Shown in pieces: positions 29,558 through 39,222 of a DNA stretch of 64,000 bases. The translations under genes were made by a program, and so were the position numbers. The notes under the pieces are model-generated. The model was not told where the DNA came from. It worked only from the letters and a program-made list of their open reading frames with translations, and searched no databases. The stretch covers positions 372,001 through 436,000 of the forward strand of contig NC_019776.1 in assembly GCF_000317675.1 (NCBI RefSeq), in the 5' to 3' direction. The stretch's first letter is position 1. Each line of letters begins with the position of its first letter. Source of the stretch: Cyanobacterium aponinum PCC 10605 (lineage in GTDB: Bacteria; Cyanobacteriota; Cyanobacteriia; Cyanobacteriales; Cyanobacteriaceae).

Positions 29558-30121
29558 ATGCCGAGAAAAAACAACTCTTTAGAAAAAGATGATTATAATT
29601 CTTGGCTTAACTCTAATTTACTCGTTTCTCTTTCTCTTTTTCTCTGTACTTATACAGTTTTAGGATGGGCGATCGCATCTACTGCTGGATTTTGGTTATT
29701 TCTTTTAGAGCAACAAAATATTTCTCTAACCTTTTTAATAGAACAGGATTCTCTACTATTTATCATTAAAATAGTTGCTTTATTTGTTATTATTACAATT
29801 TCTCTTTTTTTAAGTACACCTGTTGCCTTAATCACCTTTGTTTTTGAAGAAAGTATTAACTCAGATATAAAAGCCTTTATTGCCATTCTATTTTGGTCAG
29901 TTTTATTAGTTTTTATTTTTTGTTCCTTTGAATATTTCGCTGATTTATTAGTTGTTACCGCAGTCAATATACTATTTCGTCTGGATTTACAAAAATTAAA
30001 ATATCCCCGTTGGGTTGTTAGATTAATCATTTTCACCCTAGCTTTTCTCTCTTTCATGAGCGGAGTTTATCTTTTTGACCATTTCAACTCCGGTAACATT
30101 ACAGATAGTTATCTTAATTAG
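29558..30121 (+). CDS. Four-helix membrane protein of unknown function
   Basis: 187 residues with about four hydrophobic segments: LLVSLSLFLCTYTVLGWAIA, IIKIVALFVIITISLFLSTP, FIAILFWSVLLVFIFCSFEY and LIIFTLAFLSFMSGVYLF. Between helices 3 and 4 is a short basic loop (LQKLKYPRW). The N-terminus is charged and short. No enzymatic motif was seen and I cannot assign a family. A C/G-rich palindromic repeat begins about 20 bases after its stop. Confidence 0.6.
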   Translation: MPRKNNSLEKDDYNSWLNSNLLVSLSLFLCTYTVLGWAIASTAGFWLFLLEQQNISLTFLIEQDSLLFIIKIVALFVIITISLFLSTPVALITFVFEESINSDIKAFIAILFWSVLLVFIFCSFEYFADLLVVTAVNILFRLDLQKLKYPRWVVRLIIFTLAFLSFMSGVYLFDHFNSGNITDSYLN

Positions 30122-30124
30122 GAT

Positions 30125-30320
30125 TATGGGCGAAGGGCAAACCCCCCTTTATCCCCCCTCGAGAGGGGGGAGGGCAAAGGTAATTAACAATCAATAATTC
30201 GTAATGATGTACTTTAATTTAAGAATTAATTTCTTCTTAATACACCAGTACTCCAATGCCCCCAAGTCTCTACTTCACCAACAACCTGACACCTGCAACC
30301 TGCAACCTCTTTTCTAACAT
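30125..30320. repeat. Composite repeat region
   Basis: The C/G palindromic module at about 30140-30180 (GGGCAAACCCCCCTTTATCC onward) followed by CCTGACA/CCTGCAA heptads at 30285-30310. The 315-base gap before the next gene holds no gene. Confidence 0.65.
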
Positions 30321-30436
30321 CTAAATCAATAATTCCGTCTGTTCAAGATGCCCCATTCAAGGTAGGATAGAGAATGTGTGGCTCAAAATCACAAACTATC
30401 TTCTTATCTATCTCCCGAAATTAAAAAATCAATTTC

Positions 30437-30904
30437 ATGACTCACACTTTTCTTTTAGAATCAGGCAGTTGGATAATAAAAGGCACATGGTTAGACAAAA
30501 ATCAACAATCAAATCCATTTAAAGGTGCAATTATCATTAATTGGGAACAATCGAACTGGTTTTCAATGCAGATGAAAATAGTATTCCCGCAAAATGTACC
30601 TCAAAGTGGGTCTTTCCAAAATCGTCCTGAAATTATTTTTGAGTATAAAGGATTAATACCATCAAATCGAAGCCGATATGCCTATGTTTTAAAAAGAAGT
30701 GACCTAGAAAAAATAGAGGGAGAAGGATGGATTAGCAATGATTCTATAATTCAAAGATATTGGGTGTTAGGAAATACTCGCCGTTTAAACGGTTTTGAAA
30801 CCTTTTTTTGTCTTGACGAAAATACATATCATTTAACCAGTGGTATGATGACTGGAAATAATCTCCTTTACACTTTTGAAGGAATATTAGACAGACACGG
30901 ATAA
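30437..30904 (+). CDS. Conserved cyanobacterial protein of unknown function, upstream of a kinase
   Basis: Not recognised with confidence. The 155-residue sequence is beta-rich: HTFLLESGSWIIKGTWLDKN, AIIINWEQSNWFSMQMKIVF, RPEIIFEYKGLI, IQRYWVLGNTRRLNGFETFF and TSGMMTGNNLLYTFEGILDR. The pattern of antiparallel strands would suit a lipocalin-like barrel such as those of phycobiliprotein lyases, but no diagnostic residue was seen. It is 59 bases before the Ser/Thr kinase gene on the same strand and may be co-transcribed with it. Confidence 0.65.
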   Translation: MTHTFLLESGSWIIKGTWLDKNQQSNPFKGAIIINWEQSNWFSMQMKIVFPQNVPQSGSFQNRPEIIFEYKGLIPSNRSRYAYVLKRSDLEKIEGEGWISNDSIIQRYWVLGNTRRLNGFETFFCLDENTYHLTSGMMTGNNLLYTFEGILDRHG

Positions 30905-30963
30905 AAAAAGTGATGATATAAGTCAAAATAAAAATAGATAAGATTCAGGACTAGAGTTCAATC

Positions 30964-32508
30964 ATGAGTTTAGGGAAAAAAGAAGACCGTATATTAGGCG
31001 ATCGTTATCAACTGATAGAGTTAGTCGGGTCTGGTGCAATGGGACAAGTATATCGTGCCGAGGATAAAGTCTTGGGTGGTGTCACCGTTGCCGTCAAATT
31101 TCTTTCTCAAACTCTCCTGAATGAAAAAATGAGACAACGTTTTGAAAGGGAAGCGACTATCAGCGCTTTATTGGGAGAAAAAAGTATTCATATTATCCGA
31201 GTCAGAGATTATGGAATTGACGAAAACGAAGTACCTTACTACGTAATGGAATTTCTGGAAGGACAAAGTTTAAGTGATTTAATCAAATTTCAACCCTTAG
31301 AACTCAAAAGATTTTTACACATCACCCGTCAAATTTGTGTCGGTATGGAAGCCGCCCATAGTGGGATTACCTTACATGGGGATTTATGTCAGGTTGTCCA
31401 TAGAGATATAAAACCTAGTAATGTTTTGGTAATGCCTGATCCTACCGTTGGTGAGTTAGTGAAAATTCTTGATTTTGGTATTGCCAGATTAGTACAAGAA
31501 AATGCCACTCAAACTCATTCTTTTATGGGAACTTTAGCTTATTGTTCTCCTGAACAAATGGAAGGAAAAAAGCTAGATAATCGCTCTGACATTTATAGTT
31601 TAGGGGTAATGCTGTATGAAATGCTAACCTTAGAGATGCCGATTCTGCCCGAAACTTCCTCTTTTGGAGCATGGTATAAAGCTCATCATGATTTCGAACC
31701 TCGCCCCTTTGAAGCTCATTTACCCATACCTTCGGATTTAAAAAACATCATTATGAAGTGTATGGCAAAATCACGGGATAATCGCCCTCAAACAGTGGCA
31801 GAGATATTAAAAGTTATTCAAAATGTAGAGATAGATCAACGTGATTCTGGGGCAAAGAAAACAAGTTACTCAGGACAACCGACAATTGTTGCAGATATAC
31901 CAAAACAAGAAGAAAAAACTACGATCGCACATCCCCATTCTCAAGATGATGCCACCCAAGTATCATCTCCATCAAGAAAAACCATTACTGATTTAACTTG
32001 GCCAAAAAATAAACCTCTACAAAAAATCGTTTTTCCCCGCATAGTTAATACCGAAACGGAGACTTATCCCAGTCTATGGGTTATGTTGGACAAGCAAGAT
32101 ATTCTCAACCGTATAGTTAGTATTCGTTATAATCAATTTCTATTTTTAAGCTCTCCCCATCCGATGATATTATGGATTACTGTCATTTATAATCCTACTT
32201 ATGGTGCGAGATGGCTACCCTGTTATTTAGACTTAAAAAATGAGACGTCAAAACAAGTAGTTGCCTCTTTAGCTGGTACAGGCAGTTATAAAATTCTCTT
32301 TTTTGCTTTAGAAGAACCCCGAAAATGTCAACATAGTATGGTTTCAACCATTGCCTCCAATCAATGTAAAATCATGCAAGAATGGATCAAAAATAGTACA
32401 CACTATAACAGTACAGGAGATGCAAGAGTTAGTAAAAAAAGATTAAAAGATGAATTTGAACGTCTAAAACCAAAAATTTTAAGTAAGTTATCAGAAAGCT
32501 ATAAGTAA
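30964..32508 (+). CDS. Serine/threonine protein kinase (Hanks type)
   Basis: 514 residues. The kinase domain spans about 10-290: glycine loop LVGSGAMGQVYRAED, catalytic lysine in VAVKFL, HRD loop VVHRDIKPSNVL, DFG in ILDFGIARLV, and the activation-segment end GTLAYCSPEQMEG with DNRSDIYSLGVMLYE. All catalytic residues are present. An insert (SGITLHGDLCQ) precedes the HRD loop. After a low-complexity linker (290-350), the C-terminal 150 residues form an unrecognised cytosolic domain with no membrane helix. The target is unknown; the small gene 59 bases upstream is the best candidate partner. Confidence 0.93.
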   Translation: MSLGKKEDRILGDRYQLIELVGSGAMGQVYRAEDKVLGGVTVAVKFLSQTLLNEKMRQRFEREATISALLGEKSIHIIRVRDYGIDENEVPYYVMEFLEGQSLSDLIKFQPLELKRFLHITRQICVGMEAAHSGITLHGDLCQVVHRDIKPSNVLVMPDPTVGELVKILDFGIARLVQENATQTHSFMGTLAYCSPEQMEGKKLDNRSDIYSLGVMLYEMLTLEMPILPETSSFGAWYKAHHDFEPRPFEAHLPIPSDLKNIIMKCMAKSRDNRPQTVAEILKVIQNVEIDQRDSGAKKTSYSGQPTIVADIPKQEEKTTIAHPHSQDDATQVSSPSRKTITDLTWPKNKPLQKIVFPRIVNTETETYPSLWVMLDKQDILNRIVSIRYNQFLFLSSPHPMILWITVIYNPTYGARWLPCYLDLKNETSKQVVASLAGTGSYKILFFALEEPRKCQHSMVSTIASNQCKIMQEWIKNSTHYNSTGDARVSKKRLKDEFERLKPKILSKLSESYK

Positions 32509-32534
32509 TCAACAATTAGTGGTATGGAGGTTTC

Positions 32535-32625
32535 GAGTGTCAGGTTTAGGGGAGTAACGAGTAACGAGTAATTATTCACTATTCACTATTTACCTTCACT
32601 CCTTGCCCTTTGCCCTTTTGCTAAT
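32535..32625. repeat. Heptad repeat region
   Basis: GAGTAAC/GAGTAAT, ATTCACT and TTGCCCT heptads between the kinase and aldo/keto reductase genes. No inverted ends were recognised. Confidence 0.5.
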
Positions 32626-32671
32626 CCCAAACTTAAATAAATATAGCCTAAAAAAAATTTGAAGATTAAAT

Positions 32672-33856
32672 ATGCAATATCGTCGATTTGGTAGAACAGA
32701 ATTACAAATGCCCGTATTTTCTTGTGGTGGAATGCGTTATCAATATAAATGGCAAGATTTACCCTTTATAGAAATTCCTCAAGATAATCAAAGAAATTTA
32801 GAAGCTACCATTCGCAAAAGTTTGGAAGTGGGTATTAATCACATTGAAACTGCGAGGTTTTATGGTTCTTCAGAAATGCAATTGGGTAAAATTTTACCGA
32901 CTTTGCCAAGGGAAAAGTTAATTGTACAAACAAAAGTTCCTCCAGAAGAAGATAGTAAAAAATTTCTCGCCACTTTTGAAAAGTCTTTAAGTTATTTACA
33001 ATTAGATTACGTTGACTTATTAGGCATTCACGGTATTAACACCCCTGAGTTGTTGGAATACACTATTCGCCCCGGAGGATGTTTAGATATTGCTAGGAAA
33101 CTACAGGCACAGGGAAAAGTTAGGTATATTGGCTTTTCTACCCATGGAGCTACGGATTTAATTATTAAGACCATTGAAACTAATCAATTTGACTACGTTA
33201 ACTTACATTGGTACTGGATTTATCAAAAAAATTGGGATGCGATCACATCTGCAACTCGTCATGATATGGGTGTATTTATAATTAGTCCTTCTAATAAAGG
33301 GGGAATGCTATATCAACCGTCACAAAAATTAGTAGATTTATGTCAGCCTTTAAGTCCTATCATTTTTAACAATCTTTTCTGCTTATCCCATCCACAAATC
33401 CATACTCTTAGTGTGGGTGCAGATAAACCTAGTGATTTTGATGAACATTTGAAAACTCTACCTCTATTATCTCAAGCCGAGGAATTGTTACCTCCAATTA
33501 TTGAGCGTTTAGAAAATGAAGCCAAACGAGTTTTAGGGGAAGAATGGCTAAACACATGGGAGAAAGGTTTGCCGAATTATGAAGATACACCGGGTAATAT
33601 CAATATTCCAATGATTTTATGGCTACGTAATTTAGCTCTTGCTTATGATTTAGTGGAATACGGCAAAATGCGTTATAACCTTTTGGGTAATGGTGGGCAT
33701 TGGTTTCCGGGGCAAAAAGCGGATAAATTAGCGGATTTCGATTTAACTAATTGTTTAAAAAATAGTCCTCACCGAGATAAAATTCCTGAATTTTTAGCAC
33801 AAACCGAATCGTTACTTGGAGGGCAAGAAGTTAAAAGATTATCTCAAACCAATTAG
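32672..33856 (+). CDS. Aldo/keto reductase family protein
   Basis: 394 residues. The barrel starts YRRFGRTELQMPVFSCGGMR, and the catalytic region is INHIETARFYGSSEMQLGKI with tyrosine in RFYG, lysine in LIVQTKVPP and histidine in LLGIHGINTPE. The usual catalytic aspartate position reads glutamate (IETARFYG). NADPH-contact strands include VRYIGFSTHGATDLI and GVFIISPSNKGGML. The C-terminal 100 residues extend beyond the core barrel, but no CxxCxxC iron-sulfur motif is seen, unlike some relatives. The substrate is unknown. A full family-2 element follows within 40 bases. Confidence 0.9.
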   Translation: MQYRRFGRTELQMPVFSCGGMRYQYKWQDLPFIEIPQDNQRNLEATIRKSLEVGINHIETARFYGSSEMQLGKILPTLPREKLIVQTKVPPEEDSKKFLATFEKSLSYLQLDYVDLLGIHGINTPELLEYTIRPGGCLDIARKLQAQGKVRYIGFSTHGATDLIIKTIETNQFDYVNLHWYWIYQKNWDAITSATRHDMGVFIISPSNKGGMLYQPSQKLVDLCQPLSPIIFNNLFCLSHPQIHTLSVGADKPSDFDEHLKTLPLLSQAEELLPPIIERLENEAKRVLGEEWLNTWEKGLPNYEDTPGNINIPMILWLRNLALAYDLVEYGKMRYNLLGNGGHWFPGQKADKLADFDLTNCLKNSPHRDKIPEFLAQTESLLGGQEVKRLSQTN

Positions 33857-33893
33857 GAGTTGATGAAAAAGTGGTGTCAGGGGAGTAATAGGT

Positions 33894-34126
33894 AACCTCA
33901 GTTCGATTTAAGAATATCTGATAAGGTTAGGTGTCAGGTGTCAGGTTGCAGGTTGCAGGTGGTAGGGGTTTTTAGCAAGGGGCTTTCTTCTGACCTAGGC
34001 AAGGGGCTTAAGCCCCTTGTTTAAGTCAGTTCGGTTTAAGGCAATTTTATCGTTATTTCTAAGAAGAAGCTATAAGGTTTTCTGACTACGAGTTGGGATG
34101 CTTTCAGCTTATCCAAAACTCAGATT
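33894..34126. repeat. Family-2 inverted-repeat element, copy 3
   Basis: Nearly identical to 14004-14233, including the GTGTCAG/GTTGCAG heptads and the 20-bp palindrome (34000-34019). The right end has decayed slightly (CAGATT instead of CAGGTT). No target duplication is apparent. Confidence 0.75.
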
Positions 34127-34138
34127 AGGGTGGTAAAT

Positions 34139-34199
34139 TCTCAGTAGCGATATTGAGAAGCCCATGCTTACACGAAGTAAAGCGATGGGAGTAAGTCAC
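34139..34199. mobile_element. Possible IS200/IS605-type right-end remnant
   Basis: GAGAAGCCCATGCTTACACG, then AAGTAAAGCGATGGGAGTAA and GTCAC. The hairpin CCCATGCTT...AAGCGATGGG at 34161-34189 with the following GAGTAAGTCAC resembles the subterminal hairpin and terminus of IS605/TnpB elements in cyanobacteria. No transposase or TnpB frame is adjacent, so it would be a solitary end. Confidence 0.4.
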
Positions 34200-34255
34200 T
34201 CTAATAAATTAGGCTTTAAAATAATCATGGCAATAACCTAACTTAATCATTAACA

Positions 34256-34981
34256 ATGGAAGAAAAACAAATACTACCCCATCATTTAGAATTATGGCAA
34301 AAAACTCTTAATTGGACTCCTTCTTCTTCAGTATTAGAAAAATGGCAAGAATTATATAATCAAATTTTGATCAAGAATAAATACTTGAATTTAACTCGTA
34401 TTACTACTGTGGAAGAATTTTGGGAAAAAAATTTATGGGACTCTTTAGCTCCAATTATTGATTATGATTTAAAGAATAAAAAAGTCATTGATATTGGTAC
34501 TGGTGGCGGTTTCCCCGGATTAGCTTGTGCGATCGCATTTCCTGAATCTGAATTTATCTTAATGGATTCGATCGCCAAAAAAGTTAATTTTATTGATGAA
34601 ACAAAACAAATATTAAATATAGAAAATGTTATTACTTTAATTAATAGAGCAGAAATAATTGGACAAGATATAAACCATAGAAACAAGTATGATTTTGCCC
34701 TAATAAGAGCCGTTGCGGAAATATCTGTTTGCTTAGAATATACTTTACCATTATTAAAACAAGGTGGAATTGCGATTTTATATAGAGGAAATATTGAACA
34801 AAAAGAACAAGAAAAAATCGCAAAAGTTGCCTATAAATTAGGAGGAGAATTAATCGAAATTACCAACAAAAATACTCCTGTTAATAACTACACCCGTAAT
34901 AATGTTTATATCAAAAAAATAACCAATACCCCGAAAAAATATCCTCGTGAAGTAGGAAAACCCACCAAAAACCCATTATGA
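34256..34981 (+). CDS. rsmG: 16S rRNA (guanine(527)-N7)-methyltransferase
   Basis: RsmG (GidB) methylates G527 of 16S rRNA using S-adenosylmethionine. The SAM-binding motif is VIDIGTGGGFPGLACAIAFP near residue 80, with the family signatures KYLNLTRITTVEEFWEKNLW before it and DFALIRAVAEISVCLEYTLP after it. The final PTKNPL ending is typical of the family. At 241 residues the length is normal. The stretch just upstream holds a possible IS200-type end. Confidence 0.95.
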   Translation: MEEKQILPHHLELWQKTLNWTPSSSVLEKWQELYNQILIKNKYLNLTRITTVEEFWEKNLWDSLAPIIDYDLKNKKVIDIGTGGGFPGLACAIAFPESEFILMDSIAKKVNFIDETKQILNIENVITLINRAEIIGQDINHRNKYDFALIRAVAEISVCLEYTLPLLKQGGIAILYRGNIEQKEQEKIAKVAYKLGGELIEITNKNTPVNNYTRNNVYIKKITNTPKKYPREVGKPTKNPL

Positions 34982-35101
34982 ATTCAATTCAAAGTGAAAA
35001 TTAAGGGATTGAGAAAACCTTAAATATTAATAACCTTCTGACAATCATTTCGTTAAACTGAATATTAAAGATACCTTACAAACAAATAAACAATCAAAAA
35101 C

Positions 35102-35974
35102 ATGGAAGCGATTAAAATAGGCATTATTGGGGGCAGTGGTTTATATAAGATGGAAGCCCTACAAAACATCGAGGAAATAACCATTGAAACTCCCTTTGGT
35201 AAAACTTCCGATAATCTCATTACAGGCACACTAGATGGTGAAAAAGTGGTATTTTTACCCCGTCACGGTAGAAATCATCATCTTTTACCCTCAGAATTGC
35301 CTTTTCAAGCTAACATTTATGCTCTTAAACAGTTAGGAGTAGAGTATATTATTTCCGCTTCTGCGGTGGGTTCACTACAAAAAGAAATTAAACCCTTAGA
35401 TTTAGTTATACCAGATCAATTTATCGATCGCACCAAAAATCGTCCTGCCACTTTTTTCGGAGAAGGAATTGTTGCTCATGTTGCCTTTGGGCATCCCACC
35501 TGCCCACAACTAGGAAAAATTTTAGCCAAAGCTATCACTAATCTTAACTTAGAAGATATTGAATTACATGAGGGCGGAACATATATTTGTATGGAAGGTC
35601 CCGCATTTTCTACCATTGCTGAATCTAACTTGTATCGTAGTTGGGGAGCAAGTATCATTGGCATGACAAATTTAACCGAAGCAAAATTAGCCAGAGAAGC
35701 TGAAATTGCTTACGCTACCCTCGCACTCGTCACAGATTACGACTGCTGGAATCCTGAACATGATCATGTCACCGTTGAAACAGTTATTCAAAATCTACAT
35801 CAAAACGCTGTCAATGCCCAAAAAGTGATTAGGGAAACAGTGAAACTCATCGCAGAAAATCCCTTTGTTAGTAAAGCCCATTCAGCCTTAAAGGATGCTA
35901 TTATTACTCCCTTAAATAACGCCCCAGAAGCTACTAAGGAAAAGCTATCTTTATTGTTGAAAAAATATCTTTAA
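35102..35974 (+). CDS. mtnP: S-methyl-5'-thioadenosine phosphorylase
   Basis: MtnP cleaves methylthioadenosine, a by-product of polyamine synthesis, to adenine and methylthioribose 1-phosphate for methionine salvage. Signatures are [20 protein letters not shown] at the start, [19 protein letters not shown], and the base- and sugar-binding regions [14 protein letters not shown] and [20 protein letters not shown] with VTDYDCW. 290 residues is typical. The gene ends about 20 bases before a family-2 element. Confidence 0.95.
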   Translation: MEAIKIGIIGGSGLYKMEALQNIEEITIETPFGKTSDNLITGTLDGEKVVFLPRHGRNHHLLPSELPFQANIYALKQLGVEYIISASAVGSLQKEIKPLDLVIPDQFIDRTKNRPATFFGEGIVAHVAFGHPTCPQLGKILAKAITNLNLEDIELHEGGTYICMEGPAFSTIAESNLYRSWGASIIGMTNLTEAKLAREAEIAYATLALVTDYDCWNPEHDHVTVETVIQNLHQNAVNAQKVIRETVKLIAENPFVSKAHSALKDAIITPLNNAPEATKEKLSLLLKKYL

Positions 35975-35993
35975 CTGAAGTTTTGTACTAATC

Positions 35994-36256
35994 AACCTGG
36001 GCAGGGAGTCGGGATAAATTTACATCTATGAGTGACGGAGAAAAGGGCAAAAGGCAAGAGGCAAAGGTAAATAGTTTATAGTGAATAGTGAATAGTGAGT
36101 AGTTGATAATTATTCGTTACTCGTTACTCATTACTTTCTTCTAAAACCTGAAACCTGAAACCTGAAACCTGACACCTTATCTCCCTCTCCCCTCATCCCC
36201 CCATCTCCCCAACACCTGTAACCTGAAAACTCCTCATTCTTAAGCCAAACGGGGGT
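35994..36256. repeat. Family-2 inverted-repeat element, copy 4
   Basis: The left end is AACCTGGGCAGGGAGTCGGG and the reversed right end is AACCCCCGTTTGGCTTAAG, both degenerate relative to the family. The interior has GGCAAGA-type, AGTGAAT-type, TACTCGT-type and CCTGAAA-type heptads in that order. Confidence 0.6.
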
Positions 36257-36266
36257 TACTTATCAA

Positions 36267-36647
36267 TCATCTCCCGGGTTTACAAACATTATAATCTTCA
36301 TGGGAAACTACAGCCTCTGGAGCGACAAAACTACCATAATCCCTACAAATAAGGCGATAATTTCTCGTGACGGGAATACTGATAATGAAGCGATCGTGTC
36401 TCAGTCTTTTTCCCCTAAAATTCGTATAGCAAGTTTGATTTTGAATATGTTTTATTATCTGTCGAGCCTTTAGTACTACATTTTTAGGCAACGAACTTAA
36501 ATCGATAGGATCATTACAAAAAGTCTCCTGCCAAGCATTTTTTTCTCTTCTTTTTTGTTCCCTAAAAGAATGTTTTTGTTCACATCTATGACAAACTTTA
36601 CCGTAACCGCTATGACCACAGGCAAATTTTTTCTTTCTTCTCGACAT
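36267..36647 (-). CDS. Small protein with N-terminal zinc ribbon (DUF7682-like)
   Basis: 126 residues from the ATG at 36647, which has GGAGG seven bases upstream; a TTG five codons earlier is less likely. The N-terminal MSRRKKKFACGHSGYGKVCH continues with RCEQ, giving a CxH...CxxC zinc-knuckle pattern. The C-terminal part (SSLPKNVVLKARQIIKHIQN and IISIPVTRNYRLICRD) has the look of a RelE/ParE-like fold, in which such an arginine-rich strand and IPVTRNYRL-type ending occur. It may bind nucleic acid. No antitoxin-like partner is adjacent, so a toxin role is unproven. Confidence 0.65.
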   Translation of the reverse strand: MSRRKKKFACGHSGYGKVCHRCEQKHSFREQKRREKNAWQETFCNDPIDLSSLPKNVVLKARQIIKHIQNQTCYTNFRGKRLRHDRFIISIPVTRNYRLICRDYGSFVAPEAVVSHEDYNVCKPGR

Positions 36648-36662
36648 GACCTTGACCTCCAA

Positions 36663-37442
36663 TAATTTTCAGTATGATTAAATGTGCCGAGAATCCGTTA
36701 GTTGAACCGTTAAACTAATTATTTTCTATTTCTATCAGCAAATTTTTTTGATTTCAGACGACAAAAATTATCAAGGTAGTTGACTGATACCAATTATTCC
36801 TCTATACCGTTGATAATGAGTATTTGTTCTGCAAGATAAGTTATTTTTTATAAAGTAATTAATCATAATAAAATATACGGTATTAAATAAGATAATTAGT
36901 ATTTTATGCCCTAATAATTCTGAAAATATAATCTTATTAATTTGCAAAGGAAAAAATTTTGATAAATAATTAGTCTAAAAGCCTTTATCTAACATTGATC
37001 CCCTCACAATACTTAGGATACTCGATGGTTCTTAAAATCAACAAACTTTATTTAATTTTATTAAGATTATCTTTACAAAACTTAAAATTAATCTCAATTA
37101 ATGAGAAAAAAATTCCCCAAAACCAAATATTATTCCCGGGTAAAATTAACATAAATTAGCATAAATTAACATTACTTAATATATAATCGAACCTAGAAAA
37201 TAAAATAAGTAATAATACTTAGGATAAGCAACAAAAATTTTTTTGAAAGAGATATTAATCAAGAATAAAGGGTAAATAGAAAAGAAAATAAATCGAGAAA
37301 AAATTATTTAGAACCCCAATTTTTTTTGTTAAAATTCCCATAGCAGAGAGCAATAACATAAACTATATTGATATTACTTAAGTAATGGATTATATTTAAT
37401 GGTGACTTTAGTAAAAATTAATTTAATTTAGGTGAGGAGAAG
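36663..37442. other. AT-rich intergenic region upstream of the beta-helix pair
   Basis: 780 bases without a gene or the common repeat families, unusual in this window. ATACTTAGGATA occurs twice (about 37012 and 37216). The gene at 37443 has the ribosome site GGTGAGGAGA. Such a long leader could hold regulatory sites for the surface-protein genes, but none is recognised. Confidence 0.6.
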
Positions 37443-39161
37443 ATGAATCCAGAAGATTTTTCCGCTCAGGTAACATTAAACGTCACAACTACCGAGGATC
37501 AAAATGATGGTAGTGCCGCCAATGGTTTATCCTTAAGGGATGCTATTATTCAGGCGAATGCAGATCCACGACGAGAATACATCATTAACGTTCCTAATGG
37601 CACTTATAATTTAACTATTACTGAAGATGGTTCTCTTGATATTAGTAGTAGTATTTCTATCATTGGTGCTGGTGCGGGAAACACAATCATTTCTGCTAGT
37701 TTTTTAGGCGATCGCATATTTAATGTTTCAGGCACAGGCAACCTCAGTATTGCGAATTTCACCCTCCAAGATGCCAACGTCGGCACAGATAGCATTATTG
37801 ACGAAGAAGGAAACGCAGGTACAATAGCCGTTGATGGTGGTGCGATCAATGTTGAATCAGCAGGAAAAGCCACCTTAAATAACATGATTATCGCTCAAAA
37901 CCGCACTAACGGTAAAGGTGGAGGCATTGCCAATAACGGTATTTTAGAAGTGAATGATTCCGTTGTTTTAGTCAACCTTTCTGTGGACAGTGGCGGAGGC
38001 ATTTATAACGGTGAAGGAGGAAGGGCGATAATTAACCGCAGTACCATTGCCTTTAACTCTACCAGTAACACTATCAATGAAGAAACCCTTTTAGGAGGAG
38101 GAGGAATTTTTAATGATGCTGGTGGGGAAATGACCATTATTAATAGTACCATTTCCAATAATACCAGTTTGATTGGTGGAGGTCTTTGGGTTCAGGGAGA
38201 GCAAACCACAATTATCAATAGTACGATCGCACGTAATAGCGGTTCTACAGGTGCTGGTATCTTTTCAGGTAATCCCCAAGACGGAACTGCCACAGTGAAT
38301 ACCATCCTCCGTAATAGTATTGTTGCGGAAAATACAAACAGTGAAGACATAGATGGTAATTTTAATCTTCAAAGTTCCTATAACTTAATTGGTACATCAG
38401 CACGAGGAACTCTTGTTAATAGTCAAAATAATAATCAGGTGGGAACAGTTATTCAACCTATAGACCCCCGACTAGGTGATTTACCGGGCGAATTTACCAC
38501 CACAGACGGAGCATCAAAAATATTAGTTCACCCTATCGAAGCAGGTAGCCCAGCTATTAATGCAGGAAATAACGCCGTTACCAGAATTAGAGATTTAAGT
38601 AACTATTTCGGTAACACTGACCAAAGAGGAGAGCTTAGAATAAATGATGGTGTTGTGGATTTAGGTAGCTACGAATTTAATGAAGATTCTGGAATTAATA
38701 GCGAAACTATCAATCCCGGATTGACTAACCCCATTATTCGTTTTCAGAATACCCAAGTACAGGGAACTTATCTTTTTGTCGGAGAAGCAGAAGCTCAAAA
38801 TGTGAGAACAAATCATCCTATCTTTCGAGAGGAAGGAGAAGCATTTAGGGTTGCATTTAACCCCGAAGACGACTTAATAACCATTTATCGTTTTCAGAAT
38901 CAGAACCAACCCGGAACATATCTATATGTAGGGGAACAAGAAAGACAAAGCGTTTTACAAAACTACTCTAATACTTTTGTAGAAGAAGGAATCGCATTTT
39001 ATGTCTATGGTGCAGATGCCAATAAAGGAACAGATATTTTCCGCTTACAAAATTTAGATGTACCCGGAACTTATATTTATGTAAAAGAACAAGAAAAGAA
39101 TAATATACTGGCTAATTTTGATAATTTCCGTTTAGAAGGAGTTGCTTTTGAAGTAGCTTAA
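37443..39161 (+). CDS. CSLREA-like right-handed beta-helix protein with C-terminal DUF5648-like triple module
   Basis: 572 residues. Residues 10-40 hold the CSLREA-like start (TTEDQNDGSAANGLSLRDAI then IQANAD). Residues 50-390 are right-handed parallel beta-helix repeats rich in NNGGGI/NNT/INSTI motifs. From about residue 428 are three copies of a 45-residue module of the type RFQNTQVQGTYLFVGEAEAQ, ending EGEAF or EGVAF. There is no N-terminal signal peptide, so export would need a C-terminal signal or another system. Likely a surface or extracellular polysaccharide-binding protein. A close paralog follows 61 bases downstream; the two probably form an operon. Confidence 0.8.
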   Translation: MNPEDFSAQVTLNVTTTEDQNDGSAANGLSLRDAIIQANADPRREYIINVPNGTYNLTITEDGSLDISSSISIIGAGAGNTIISASFLGDRIFNVSGTGNLSIANFTLQDANVGTDSIIDEEGNAGTIAVDGGAINVESAGKATLNNMIIAQNRTNGKGGGIANNGILEVNDSVVLVNLSVDSGGGIYNGEGGRAIINRSTIAFNSTSNTINEETLLGGGGIFNDAGGEMTIINSTISNNTSLIGGGLWVQGEQTTIINSTIARNSGSTGAGIFSGNPQDGTATVNTILRNSIVAENTNSEDIDGNFNLQSSYNLIGTSARGTLVNSQNNNQVGTVIQPIDPRLGDLPGEFTTTDGASKILVHPIEAGSPAINAGNNAVTRIRDLSNYFGNTDQRGELRINDGVVDLGSYEFNEDSGINSETINPGLTNPIIRFQNTQVQGTYLFVGEAEAQNVRTNHPIFREEGEAFRVAFNPEDDLITIYRFQNQNQPGTYLYVGEQERQSVLQNYSNTFVEEGIAFYVYGADANKGTDIFRLQNLDVPGTYIYVKEQEKNNILANFDNFRLEGVAFEVA

Positions 39162-39222
39162 AAAAATTTTATTAAACTTATAAATTTTAATTGACATCAT
39201 CATTTAAAAAAGAGGTAAAACT

